Shown piece after piece: positions 45,701-57,235 of a stretch of 64,000 nt of DNA. The position numbers and the translations under genes were made by a program. Each line of letters begins with the position of its first letter. Positions within the stretch are counted from its first letter, which is position 1. Where the stretch lies: positions 11,790,242-11,854,241 of the forward strand of contig NW_024040041.1 of assembly GCF_014851395.1 (NCBI RefSeq), in the 5' to 3' direction. The DNA comes from Micropterus salmoides (taxonomy: Eukaryota; Chordata; Actinopteri; Centrarchiformes; Centrarchidae). Below the pieces are notes generated by a model, which had not been told where the DNA came from, ran no database searches, and worked only from the letters and a program-made list of their open reading frames with translations.

Positions 45701-48093
45701 ACATTATTCATTACTATTAATGTGGTTTCATTAAGGTTCATGTTGCCTTTGCCCTGTCAGAAAATGGCGGAGAATATGCATTTGTTACCGGAGGACATAT
45801 ACTTTATAGTGGCCAAATGTAGCTGTTCTCTGCAGTGCAGTGGCTCTGTGGGCCCCATCTGCAAATCACTTAAATGATGTCACTATGCGGTTACATCATG
45901 TTGTTCACATCACTTGAAAACATTTGGTTAATAGCAACACAAAGCACTACAAGTTTTTTTTACGTGGCAACATGTGGTTTGATTTGATTTCAAGCTAACT
46001 GCTCTCTTTGGTGACTTTAAAAACCAAGTCATCCACAGAACTTAAAATTAATACTGAGCGCTTGGTGACATCTCTTGCGGACTACTGTGAATAGATAACT
46101 GGGGGTGTTTGATTTCTCTGTACATTAATATTATTGCACAGTAAGCTGTTTTGAATAACAACTAAATGGTTCAGCAGGTTTTTATTCAGGCTTCATTATC
46201 AGTGAGAAAACATGCTGCATGAAGCAGAATAAAATGCAACGTCCATTGAGTAGTTTAAATTGGCTGCAACCTTCTTTCTCTCCTTTCCAAAAATGTGAAC
46301 TGTCAGTTGGTTTAAAGAGTTGAGGGGTAGAGACAGCAGAGGTGCAGTACTGAATTTTGAGCAGTAGATGGCAGTTTGTGTCACTGTTTCTTTGAAAAGG
46401 AGGAGGGAAGCACTGCAGTGAGGGAGGAAAGAGTGACCACAGTGCATGTGAGTGGGGACAAAAAAGCCCTCTGTATCAAAGTCCCCAGAGGAGCAGAAAC
46501 ACTTGCGTGGTCAAAATCAAAGGGCTTCTTCAAGGTCGGCTGTCTAACCAGAGTGATTGAGACTAAATAAAAAAAGTATGAGTGTGAGTTTTTCAGGAAG
46601 TCAGTGAAAGACAATGATAGTGATCTGGACTGGCAAACTGGCAGCCTGAAAGGCAAACGCACAGACTGACAAATCAACAGCGGGCCATCTGATGGAACAG
46701 GGGACCGAGTCAACCTGACAGCCAGGTAGGCAGATACAAGGAGTGCAGAAAGATAAAGACTACAGGATACGGGGGAAGCATTTAGCTTTTCAACATCTAC
46801 CCTGTAGCTGGAGAATATCCTACTAACTACAACCTTTCTCCAGTGTGAGGCACTCAACACAGACAGCTGCTTTTTAGAACAAATCTATATTTTTAAAAGT
46901 AAAAGTATCAGTTGACTCTGCAGTTCTAACAAACAACAACAACAATGAAGTTAGCGAGTAGTTGGTGACGTGCTCTGTGCACGGTGGATATGTAAACCAC
47001 CGTGTTGTACTGCTCCCAAGTGGCCACCAAGGCAGATATACCCTAATTTTTAGTCCATATCGTGGATCAGGCTCCACTTCAACTGCTGGATCCTACAATT
47101 TACAGCATCCTTCATTACGACCCTTCTTCTTCCTAAATGCCCACTTATTTTAAACCCCACACCTCAAGCTTTCTGGTAAAATATGTAACACTCAACTTCA
47201 GGCCGAGTTAACCATGATAACCTCAAAGGTTCTTTTTTCAAACTTTGGAGACGTCCTTCCACATTTTATAGTTTTGTATAAAATACATTATACAGTTTTA
47301 TATAAAAGACATTATAAAGTTTTCACAAGCTGACTAGTACTTTTGACAGAAAGGCCCCCCCCCCAAAGAAAAATACATTTTAGGATACAAATATTTGAAC
47401 GAAATGCTCACATGGTGGGAAAAACACACCAACCTGCATACTATACGTCAGGCCATAGACCAACTGTGTTACACTGTGTGTGTGTGTTCTCCCTGTTCTT
47501 TATAGCCTACTTTCCACCATCTAGGTCACATCATGTACAGTGCCTCACTCATAATCTCCATCTGCTGCAGTGAGTGTGTGTGTGTGTAGTAGAAGAATAT
47601 TATTTAGGTGTGTGCTTGGTACAAGCTGCGTTTAAAGTGACCACCCATTTCTACTCACTGTCCTCTCCCCCAAAAGAGACATGATACTGGCTCTATAGCC
47701 CTCCTCATTCCCTCCTTTCCATCTGCCCTGACTTTTCTTTTATCTGTGCCGTGTGCCTTCTTGTCCTTCGTACCGTCACTTATTTTGCGAGTAGCTGTGT
47801 GTTTGATGGAGAATGAAAGATACAGACAAGGATGAACCCAGAGAAAGCAGAATTCGGAGGAAATGGAGACAAAAATTGAGATGGACTGAAGATAAAATTA
47901 ATTGTGGGCCATCCAGTTTCCCAAGAAAAATTTCTCTCCATATGAAATGAAGTTAAATATAGGAACAAAGACAAGGCCTTGAACACATACCTTTTCCACA
48001 CAAATGTATTTAAGCACACCTCATCCATTCTCTTCCCTCTAACTCATTTTCACATGACCTGTGACAGAGTTACAGAGCATGGTTACCTTAAAC
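45701..48093. other. No gene seen
   Basis: Unique-looking sequence with short TG runs near 47575. ORFs up to 159 codons (46381-46860, minus) have no domain. Confidence 0.45.
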
Positions 48094-48721
48094 CAATGGT
48101 TACCAAACTTTTTCAGCTCAAGACCTAAAAGAGTCTGTTTGTTTCTCCCTGGGACCTAAATTTACACAAATACATCTACGTTTACAAACTACGGATAAAG
48201 AGCAAAACAAACCATGTAATGTATTCATTTTCTTATTAAAGTAAACAAAAACAACAACGGTCTATTTTTCTTTCTGTGTCTCACCCATTTCTTTACTGTC
48301 ATTTACTTCCCCTCCCATCATCACCAATTTTACCAATGATCTTTACTTTGGGCTCAGTTTTTGAAAGTGCCATTATGAGGTCATGCTGAGCATTTAGTCT
48401 GTTTCTGAATTGGTTTTTCAGGTATGCTAGAGATGGAAAGCCAGATTCCAGAATTATGTTGTGCCATATTGAATTAACACATCTTGAAGGATTCTTCTTT
48501 GCAAAGAAAAAAGAAATTGGACTTTCCCAGATACAGCGAATGTTTCGTTTGAAGATCCCTGTCTAATTTAATGGAGTTATGTAAACTGGGGTTCAGGAAC
48601 AGGACCACGCCTCTCTCACTTATTCGACCACCTGCGCTTCATTCAATTCCTCCAATCAACCACCCGTGCTTCACTCATTTCATCCACCTGTGCCTCTGGA
48701 ATCCAATCACATGCACTCACG

Positions 48722-48728
48722 TATATAA
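48722..48728 (+). promoter_or_regulatory. Possible TATA box of the gag-like retroelement
   Basis: TATATAA lies in a leader upstream of the gag-like frame. Its position fits a core promoter; this is inference only. Confidence 0.35.
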
Positions 48729-48904
48729 GATGTCTAACACGTTTTCCGTCCCGTTTCTCAGTTCTTACGACCGTCAGTTCAGACTCAGACATACACTGAA
48801 TTTTGTCGAAAGTCCTTGCTTACCTTAACACAGATCACGAGCTGATTCTCAGCCCCTTTACGACGATTAGCAATTCCACTCCCACGCGGCCAGCCACTCG
48901 TCCA

Positions 48905-48941
48905 CCGCGACAGCGCTCCGTTATCCGGAGCGCTGTCGCGG
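48905..48941. repeat. Perfect 16-bp GC-rich hairpin
   Basis: Arms 48905-48920 and 48926-48941 are exact reverse complements with loop ttatc. It lies in the leader of the gag-like retroelement. It is followed by a tandem cggctaattctct duplication (48940-48968). Confidence 0.9.
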
Positions 48942-49139
48942 CTAATTCTCTGTCCGGCTAATTCTCTTTCTTGTGCAGCTACTGCCACTGGTGTTGCTGT
49001 CCATTCAGTCATGGCTATAGATAGCCAAGGCGCTGCACCACTTGGACGAACCTAATTTCCTCCTTTTCTTTCCCTGCCATCCGACCCCTTCCTTCCCCCA
49101 TCCTTTCCCCTGTTCCACAATGTGTTTTCTCTTTCCACA

Positions 49140-49575
49140 GCTAACCCAGGCTCTTGTGACCACCGGCCCTTTCATGCTAGCATCCGCTAACCCCTCATTT
49201 TACCTTCCCTCTGCCAGACGCCCCTCACCGGTCTCGCCTTCACTCAGGCAGTTGATTCTATCAGGTGCTTACATTGACCTCACTCTCTTTTCCTGCCTTC
49301 CACAGGTTCTGCCGCCGCTAGTCCCTTCTCGCTCCAGAGAACTTACAGCCGTTGAGTTTGCATTTGCTTTTTCTCTCTATCGCAACACAATTGTTAGTTT
49401 TCCCCCATCGCAGGGCAGAGTTGTTCAATCATCTTGGACGTGGCTTTGCGGTTCGGCGGCACCGGGTTCTTTACATATCACGTCCATTTTGCTTCCCAGG
49501 CTACATGCCACCTTCCACCTCCAGCAATTTAATCAGGGCACCTATTGGGGCACCCAGGGCCGTAGTGCACCCCGC
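49140..49575 (+). pseudogene. Gag-like ORF of a fish retroelement, frameshifted
   Basis: The phase of 49042-49581 gives RRPSPVSPSLRQLILSGAY (about 49220), RELTAVEFAFAFSLYRNTI (about 49340) and QQFNQGTYWG (about 49525). Between them the middle part reads only in another phase, as LRFGGTGFFTYHVHF (about 49445). These blocks match, in order, a protein found in many fish genomes as an uncharacterised gag-like ORF. At least two indels separate them, so it is not functional. I recall the family from such predicted proteins and not from a characterised enzyme. Downstream, the phase at 49590-50033 gives AILVHTDNH, perhaps an RNase H scrap, which I do not trust. Confidence 0.6.
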
Positions 49576-49859
49576 GTATAGGCATTCTCATGCGATGCTC
49601 GAGAACAGTCCTCACCCTCTTCCTTCCTCAGCCCTTTCGAACCACATCAGATTACCATTCTTTGGGGGCACGAGGTCCAGCCATCCTGGTACACACAGAC
49701 AACCACATACTACATCACCAGGCCGCTCTGCCACACCCACGTTTACCTCTGAATCAGGCAGAGCTGTCTCACACTCCTGGTCACCATCTCTGCCTATCCC
49801 ATAATTCAAGATTCTTCGGACCCCTCCCACCCAAACCCTGCTTGTTCAGCTCTTTTATT

Positions 49860-50033
49860 GGGCAGCATGGTGGCCCAGTGGACAGCACTGCAGCCTCACA
49901 GCAAGAATATTCTGGGTTTAGACCTTGCTCAGCCCAGGACTTTCTGTACAGAGTTTGCATGTTCTCCCCGTGTTTGCGTGGGTGTCCCCCGGGCGCTCCG
50001 GTTTCTTCCCACCAGGAAAGACAGGCTTGCTAA
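49860..50033 (+). mobile_element. tRNA-derived SINE, DANA/Mermaid-like
   Basis: The start ggcagcatggtggcccagtg contains an A box that fits TRGYNNARNGG (49871-49881). A weaker B box, ggtttagacct, is at 49915-49925. It continues with agagtttgcatgttctcccc and gggcgctccggtttcttccc, the tRNA-unrelated part familiar from DANA/Mermaid SINEs. RNA polymerase III would read the internal boxes. It lies inside the gag-like retroelement. The tail is not resolved. Confidence 0.85.
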
Positions 50034-50643
50034 AATCCATTATTCTGCCAAGTAATCATTTTGTCTTTTTCTACAACTGGAACCCCAGCGGGGTTCATAA
50101 GACCAAGCCGCTTATCGAGACGAGCCCCCACCCTGAATCTAGACCCCTCCGATTCCTAGCCGCTCCGGCCACCAAACCCTAAACAACCTCCTCGACCCCT
50201 TCGTCCCTCTCCCCTCGACCCCTTGTCATCCCTCCCCTCTCGACCCCTCCTTACATAACTATTCATCATAATAAACCACTATAAAATCTAACATTGCCGT
50301 GGTTCTTGTTAGTGAATTAATTATAAAACCCTCATTACTGAGCACTTCCCCACATGTTACACACTGAAGCATCTATTAACTTGTCGTTTTACTGTAGTTT
50401 AGACATCATAGGATCGCCAGTGACAGATCACAGACTTCAGACATAAAAATTCTGTATGAATGTAGACTGAAGATCAGGTCAGGGAGAAGAGAGAGAGAAA
50501 ACCTCACACAGCATCTGAGCTGAACAGATAAGTGTAGCAAAAATTAACGCTCATTCACATATTTATGAATTTATTTACATATATATGCTACATATTGTTA
50601 TTGACCCATTTTGGGTCTCCAGCCCTAAGTTTGGGGAACATGG

Positions 50644-51948
50644 CTTTAAACCATAGACCAGGAGCTCCTTCTCAACCCTTCAGATAGCGATCTGTTTGAA
50701 GATATTCAGCAAACTCCTGAAGTATCGGAGTCCTCTGTGTCTCACTTATACATCAACAAATAATCTGGACAATATCCAAAACGACCAAGCACATTTTTTC
50801 ATTTCAAGTTTCTTTTTTTGGGGCTCTATCCGAAGCAGAGCACGTGAAAAGATGGCTCCCCTACTCAGTCTTGACTTCTTGCCACCACCTGACACCGTTC
50901 CGTTGTTCTCTTCCATCCAGCCATCCACAACCCTAATTTCTCCCCTCATCCCTCCACCATCTACCCTCACCATTTCATTCTTCACTATCCCTTGACTCTC
51001 ACTTCTTCATCCCAACATCCCTTGACCCTCATATCTCCATCCCTTCATCTCTTCATCCCTCATCCCTCCCTCCAGACCCTGAATGCAACCCTACATCCTC
51101 TCAGCTCCCCTCTATCCATATTATACAATAAAATATTCCAAATCCATATTTATTCGCATGGTCTTTGTTAGTAAATGTTTGATTCTGCAGGGAGCTGGTT
51201 GTTTTTTTGGCATTCTCACACCAACTTTCTCTTTGTCTTCTTGTCTCTGTGTTTTATGTTTTTTTATACCTGTGAAAAAGACCACTATCAAGCATGTTAA
51301 TCCATCTCTATTAAGCCTGTATCAGCATCTTAACTCTCTTTCTCTCTGTTCATGAAAAATCCATTGCGCTTCTTCGATTTCAGATGTGGTGAGGCGAGCT
51401 GAAACCCTACGTTTCATGCATTAAATGCACCAATCAGTGCTCCCGCGGGGCTTAGTGATGATCTGCTATTGGGCCATGGAGAAAAGAATGTTTAAACATT
51501 AGCTAGTGGCTGTCGATCATGCATGTGATTGAATGTACCAAGCCAAATTGCTTGTGTAGTAGAAAGTGAGTGTGTGCAAAGGCAAGGTTTTTTTCCATCT
51601 CTTGGGACAACCAAAAAGGATTCCCTGTGGATGACTTTTGGGGGCATTTGGTTTTTAGTACTTTTCCCCCTCTGGTGTAGCTCTCATAATGGACTTAGTT
51701 TGCATATAATCAAATATCAAACAAAATCTTTTGTGTGGTGGACCTCATTACAGGACAGAAACACACCCCTAGTCACAAGTTGCCATTCTGAGTCAAAATA
51801 CGCTCTGCTTCTATTTCTTATACTTCCCATGTGACTTAAAAGCAGCATGGGAATCATTTACTATAATTGATAAGCCAAAGAAAGTGTTAAATATGGTAAT
51901 AATTTAAGCAATATAACTAACCACAAAGTACAAATCTTACTTCGGTCC
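50644..51948. other. No gene seen; second 3' end of the gag-like family
   Basis: About 50880-51175 is C/T-rich and ends aataaaatattcc ... catggtctttgttagtaaatg, parallel to the end at 50265-50315. This suggests another, more decayed copy in the same orientation. The rest is unique-looking. Confidence 0.4.
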
Positions 51949-52476
51949 TTAAAGGAATAGTGGGAAATACGTTTATTTGCTTTCTGGCAGAGATTTAAGT
52001 GCAATAATCAATACCACTCTCATATCTGTACAGTTAATATGAAGTTAATACTAAGACTGAAAACAGTGAGAAACCGCTAGCTCACTCCGTCCAAAGGTAA
52101 CAAAGTCTGCATTCCAGCACCTCTAAATCTCAAAACATTTACATGTAAGATCTGTTTTGTTTAATCTGTACGAAAATCTAAGTGTAAAAACAGCAGTTCT
52201 TCATTTTATGTGGGGTTATGTGCTGGAGAATTTCTTGGCTGAAAGCAGTTGCCTGGCAACCAGTGGAGACTCTCAAAAGTTAATGTTCCCAGCCAAGAAA
52301 TAAGCACAAAACCCTGATAATACAGCAAATTATCGTTTTTATACATGAAATTGTCTTAACTACTGAGCTTTACAAGTGCTGGTTAGCTTTGGATAGAGCC
52401 AGGCTAGCTTTTTGTATTCTTTGTCCTAAGCTAAGCTAAGCCCTGGCTTTCCCAAAATGTCAAACTTTTGCTTTAA
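51949..52476. mobile_element. Short TTAA-flanked non-autonomous element of percomorph type
   Basis: It starts ttaaaggaatag ... tgggaaatacg and ends cccaaaatgtcaaac ... ctttaa, so the termini are inverted (TTAAAG, TTTGGGAAA) with TTAA at both edges. Internal phrases such as taccactctcatatctgta, ggttatgtgctgga and cagttgcctggcaaccag are those of a repeat I know from perciform fish. No coding part. TTAA suggests a piggyBac-like mover. Confidence 0.7.
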
Positions 52477-53818
52477 CAGGCAAATTAATGTAGGTGCAGT
52501 AATGCATTATAATGCAGATTACTAAGTAACAAGAGACAGTTTTCTTCAGCAGCACCAAGATAAGAATGTGTACAACTGTGTGAAGTAGCTTACCTTACTG
52601 ATAAAGGACCATGTTCAGTCACCCCACTTTGATTTAAAAAGTCAGAAAAATGACATGCTGCATGGAAAAGTAGCACCAGATTTATACAAACAAATTTTCA
52701 TTTGTCTGAAAATGACTTTGACAGAACTTTTTGCACTCACAGCTCCACAGGAGATGAAGTGCAGTTTACCTCCAAGCTTAGCTGCCCTGGGGATACGCTG
52801 TCACTGCCCATATTGAGAGCATTTTTCTCCCCTGCTGTTGATAACATCAACCACATGGCAAAATAACTCATGGAAAAAGTCTGACCTTGGGTGCAGAGGT
52901 AAACACGTGGGACTGCTTTGTTGGGACTCAGAGGAATATGATTTTTGCTACCGTTTTTACATTCTGTCATACAAATCATACACCACTTCTCTGTTCACAT
53001 TCTTCACCTGAGCTACAGTGACCTGTTAAAGTGTGTGTGTGTGCGCGCGTGTGTGTGTTTTCCATGTCCAAGGTGAATTGAGCTGATGGCTGATGGCAGG
53101 CGGAGTGCTGACAAGACAAACGTTTCACCTTTCCCTTCTTTACTTTGCCCAGTTTCTCTCGCTCCTGTTGCACCAGTGCCCATCCTTCATCCTATACACA
53201 GTAAGTTACACGTACTGTTTGCACAATGTATATGTATGTATGATATTCACCCATATAAAATAAACTTGCCTTGTCTTGCCATATTGTGCTACTTACTAAC
53301 ACTTGCTCACAAACAAGCTGGTAAAATAACATACATACACACAGATACACACATTGTGACTATCAGAACCTCAAAAAATTACTACAGCGAAGTGCAGGCT
53401 ACCATTTGGGCTGAGTTTGGGTTGGTTTTAAGGCAAATTACTGTTTATTATAACTTGAATCTTTTTTCCTCATAGGTCTTGCTGATGTCTGAGAATGTGA
53501 TTGCATCACTAAAAAGATGTCTGACAAGGCAAGAAACACATAGTGTAGTCTGATGGATTTTAAACTTGAAAATGATTTGACTAACTTTGGGGCCAATTTC
53601 CAGGTTGGACCAGCCATACTTGCCATAGTTGTGTGTACATACAGTTATTCTGTGCAATGAGGGATTGTTACAGAGATTTCAGCTCACTTTTACCTCCAAA
53701 CAAAAGTGGTTTAGACAATCTGTTTAAAATGTTGTGTTCAAAACATGTCTGATCATCTGAAATGTTGTTTTAGCTTGTCAGTTTTGTAGATCTGAGAATA
53801 ATGTTAATTATCCTGTAA

Positions 53819-53835
53819 CCCCCCCCCCCCCCCCC
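53819..53835 (+). repeat. Poly-C run of 17
   Basis: An uninterrupted C tract. Confidence 0.95.
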
Positions 53836-53907
53836 ACTTCCAATAATCTTCTTCTAATTGCTCTAATTTTTAAAAATATTCTCTCAACTCTCCTGTCTCT
53901 TGTGCAT

Positions 53908-53928
53908 ACACACACACACACACAGACG

Positions 53929-53961
<33 letters not shown>
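53908..53961 (+). repeat. (CA)n microsatellite, interrupted
   Basis: CA units broken by agacgta near 53925. Confidence 0.92.
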
Positions 53962-53963
<2 letters not shown>

Positions 53964-55446
53964 TTTTTTACTCTCTCTGCCTCTGCAACTTTCTCTCACT
54001 CATTTTCTACCTTTCTCCCTCTCATCCTCTCATTCCCTTGGCCACTCCATTAACCAGAGGGTCACTTTTCCAGCTGGTTAGCCCAGGCCAGATTTCCATC
54101 AGGTTGCTGACGTACGAGACTGCCCCGCCATCTGTGTGTGTGTGTGTGTGACAGGATCATTTGTCAGTTTTACTCCAGTCTTGTCCTCCTGTGTGATGTT
54201 GTAATGACCTGAGGCGGCCCAGACAGAAGAATGACATTTAACAGTACCACACACATGCGCACAAGTTTGAGCAGCTATCCTTGTTAGGATATAGCATTGA
54301 CTTCCATTCATTGTGGAAAGCCAAACACAAACCCTATTACAATAACCGTAACCTTAACTTTGCCTGTCTGTCAGCTACGGCTGAGGCGAGTTACAAACAG
54401 ATACACAGGTGAAATATTTACTTTGCATCAACCACTGAAGCAACCTGCTGGTTTTTATTCACAGCAGCAGTTTAAATTGGGTCAGAATGTATACAGTCTA
54501 GGGTCATTGTCAAGGTAAACTTTATTATCCTGCAAAGGGAACACACAAAGGTACAACACACACACACACACAGTTGGGGAGTAACGGACTACATGTAATG
54601 GCATCACGTAATCAGGATACAAAAAAAGTTACTGTATTCTGTTACAGTACAGAAAAAATAGACGTAATCAGATTACAGGTACATTTTGTAAAATTGGGAA
54701 TCAGTCATAGGGATTACTTTAAGCAGAAAGTTTCCATGAAACAGAAAATGCTTTGCTATTTGCCTCCGTATGTTTTTATATATAGTCTATTTCTGTAAAA
54801 ACACAAAGCTAGGGAGGGACGTGTCCAGACATTGATTGGCGTTTGCAGTCGGCAGTAGTGCCGAATATGTATTTATGCCCCCACCCCGTCATGCAGACTC
54901 TGTGCAGACTGGTTTCACCTCTCAATGAGTGAACATGGCAGCTGGTAAACACTAATACTCCCCCTGTGCTCCGATCTCCCAATACGGGCAGAGCTAACAT
55001 GACCAGTAGTTGCACAGCTAACTGAGCCAAAAACAGCTGCTAGTTAGCTGTTAACTAACTTCAGCAACAAGCAGTGGCAGCTGGCCAATAGAGGGCACTA
55101 GGGCGCCATCCTCCCTGGTGGTGGAAACTTTTAATATACAGTCAATGGGTGGAAAATGTTTTGATTTTTCTTTTTAAAATAAACATTTTTGAAATAAACA
55201 GTAATTACCTTTTTAAGTATATGTGTATTTAAAATGCACAATAATGTGTAATATATAAAATATAGGCTCCAGAATCTGCCCCAGGAACATGACTTTGTTG
55301 AACTCAAGTCCGACCCAGGCTTTCAGCCTTGGCTAGCTGCAATGATTTAAATATCTTATTTTGCTTCCCATGCTTGGTTTTTAAAATGGCGGGGACAGAT
55401 GCAACTCAGAATGTATCTTTTACAGGAGTAAAAGATACATTTATCT

Positions 55447-55790
55447 GAGAAAATTAAGAAACACGAGTGTACAAGGGCACATATGGATAACACGGTGAAG
55501 CTAGCATCCTCTGACAATCATGGTGTTTTCAGTAGATCTTCTTGCCTTGCTGGCCTTGTGTGTTGGAGGAGCACTTTAAGACAGCTACCATTTTCAAAGG
55601 CACCTCAAAGACGTTTGAACTGCATGCTGTCAGTTCTTGAAGATTACATTCTGGAGGAAGTAAAAAATGCAAAATATCTTGCTATTCAGGCAGATGAGAC
55701 AACCGACATTTCCACCCACTGCCAGTAGGTGCTTGTGCTACGGTACATCAACAAGGAGAACAACAGCTGTTGGCTACAGAGTTAAGGTGT
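55447..55790 (+). pseudogene. hAT transposase fragment
   Basis: One phase gives EKIKKHECTRAHMDNTVKLA, then LEDYILEEVKNAKYLAIQAD followed by ETTDISTHCQ, and a stop. The last block is the first catalytic region of hAT transposases of the zinc-finger MYM-like (DUF4371) kind, whose usual form is ADETTD(V/I)S. Beyond the stop, LVLRYINKENN-like sequence follows. The conserved segment that should lie between the two blocks appears replaced or deleted. Only about 110 residues of a protein normally several times longer remain. Confidence 0.75.
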
Positions 55791-55844
55791 ATAGTTTATA
55801 GGCAGCTCTGAAGCGATGTGGTTATTTCCAGTGGTAGACAGTAA

Positions 55845-55945
55845 CTTAAGTAGGCCTGCTGTACAAATTACAAATTACAAAGTACGAATGAGAGGTAGCC
55901 TATTTGTACTTTACTTGAGTTTTCTTTTCATGCCACTTTCTATGT
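55845..55945. repeat. ACTTGAGT-type hAT-like piece
   Basis: It reads agacagtaacttaagtagg and later tttgtactttacttgagttt, the end region of the family seen at 7115 and 32575. Confidence 0.55.
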
Positions 55946-56633
55946 TTATGTTCACTTTTTATGTTTTTGTATATTGATATAATAATACAATATTGGTATT
56001 AAATAATTTCTGACTATTTCACAAACACTGGTATCCTGTAGTTAGTGTTAAATTGTATTAGGACGGTTACTGAAACTGACGGATATGGCACAGTCCCACC
56101 TAAAATATTTTGCCGCTGGCAACAAGTAAAGCTATCTGTCCATCAGGAAACTCTGTGAATCACAGCTTTGAGGCAGAGCAGCAGGGGGACATCAGAGAGA
56201 AAACTAGAATATATTTTCTCCATATTTCTAATATTTCTCCATCAAATATGATCCAGTTTCACCAAAGTCAGTGAAAAAAAATTGTGTTTTTGTACAGTAA
56301 TCAGTGGGGGCCCAGCCCTAGAAACACTATGCTTCAGCAGTGTCACATTGAGAAATAATTCTATCATATTGATACTGATTACAATTTTAACAAGTAATTT
56401 GTTATTGTACCGGATTACATTTTTAAAGTAATCCTCCCAACCCTGCACAGACACCCCATGCTGCCACAATGTCGATAAATTATCCTATACGATACTGGAA
56501 ATTTAAAATATGTAATCTAAATAGTCATTGCATAAAATATAGTAAATTATAGGACAGAACACTCTGCAAGACAGATTTAGAGAATAGACACTCTACTCTA
56601 TAATGATTCAGTTTCCTGAGAAAGAACCGGCTC

Positions 56634-56731
56634 TGTTTATATTACAATTTTTTTAGTAATGCGTTATATTACTGCTTTACAGCAAAATGCAATATATTAC
56701 TGTAATTTTGTAAGGGTTACACCCAACAGTG
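56634..56731 (-). repeat. hAT-like terminus (CACTGTTGGGTGTAAC)
   Basis: On the minus strand it starts at 56731 with cactgttgggtgtaaccc and continues with attacagtaatatattgc and gtaatataacgcattac. Same style as 19280 and 54571. Confidence 0.55.
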
Positions 56732-56909
56732 CCCTTTTCTCTCAGCTCTGCTCGCCTGCCAATCACCTGTCTTGTTCAGAATTGTGTTCGCCGACTCACT
56801 GACAATGCATGCAGTTCCTAAATGATATAACATTCTTTGTGTGGTTCATCAATGGTGATAAATGATTCAAATGTCCCACAAAGTTCACGCGCAACTCTGC
56901 ACATAACGG

Positions 56910-57235
56910 CACTGCTGGTACTCCGTCTCTCTCTCTTCTACCACACACGCTATGCCACACATGCGCACCGACGCCCACATTGAGGGTTAGCATTACAATT
57001 TTGGATTTAGTCACACACTTAAAAAAAGATTTATTAAAAGCGTCTTTCTTGTCACGTTTATTTACAGCATTATATGTTGATATTTATATCATAGAAGGCT
57101 GCATATTATAGGAAACCGATAATTCTATGTAAAATCAGACATTGAAACCCCCCCATATAGCCAAAATGGTATCCTCATTTCATAGTGCCTCTGCAAAGAT
57201 TCTATTCTAATCTACTATTCGGGGTCAGCCCTAAT
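56910..57235 (-). mobile_element. hAT-like non-autonomous element, copy B
   Basis: A diverged copy of 9800-10248 in the same orientation, ending ggggtcagccctaat. Shared blocks include acatgcgcac, ttacaattttggattta, ttctatgtaaaat and ccaaaatgg. No transposase. Confidence 0.55.

Larger units (their letters stand above)
48565..50325 (+). mobile_element. Gag-like retroelement, decayed, probably tyrosine-recombinase or other non-classical type
   Basis: It has a promoter-like leader with TATATAA (48722-48728), a GC-rich perfect hairpin (48905-48941), a gag-like coding part (about 49140-49575), a SINE insertion and a pyrimidine-rich 3' part ending in aataaaccactataaaat. Then comes tggttcttgttagtgaat, which recurs in similar form at about 51158. 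The boundaries are approximate. I recognise no RT or recombinase, so the class is inferred. Confidence 0.5.
48094..50643. mobile_element. hAT-like DNA element containing a retroelement
   Basis: The left terminus caatggttaccaaacttttt and the reversed right terminus ccatgttccccaaac match at 11 of 15 positions and resemble the fish hAT type CAGTGGTTCCCAACCTTTT. The flanks are ccttaaac (48086-48093) and ctttaaac (50644-50651), a 7-of-8 match to the 8-bp duplication hAT elements make. Left inner sequence (48115-48560) and right inner sequence (about 50330-50640) belong to this element; the middle is a retroelement. No hAT transposase is recognised. Confidence 0.7.
52477..54570. other. No gene seen; microsatellites
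   Basis: It holds poly-C at 53819-53835 and CA tracts at about 53908-53961 and 54558-54570. The 129-codon frame at 53086-53475 has no domain. Confidence 0.5.
54571..56445 (+). mobile_element. hAT DNA transposon with decayed transposase
   Basis: The left end is cagttggggagtaacgg and the reversed right end cagggttgggaggattactt, both forms of the fish terminus CAGGGTTGGGGAGTAAC. The 8-bp flanks are cacacaca (54563-54570) and cacagaca (56446-56453); the left one lies in a CA tract, so the match is weaker evidence than usual. A transposase scrap lies at 55447-55790 and an ACTTGAGT-type piece at 55845-55945. The right inner end carries aagtaatttgttattgtacc. Confidence 0.75.

Noticed and set aside
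48940..49135. Splice acceptor-like tttccacag and ttgtgcag sites suggesting a spliced host gene at 48.5-49.6 kb
   Set aside because: The protein blocks around them match a retroelement gag-like family and read in shifted phases, which fits decay better than introns.
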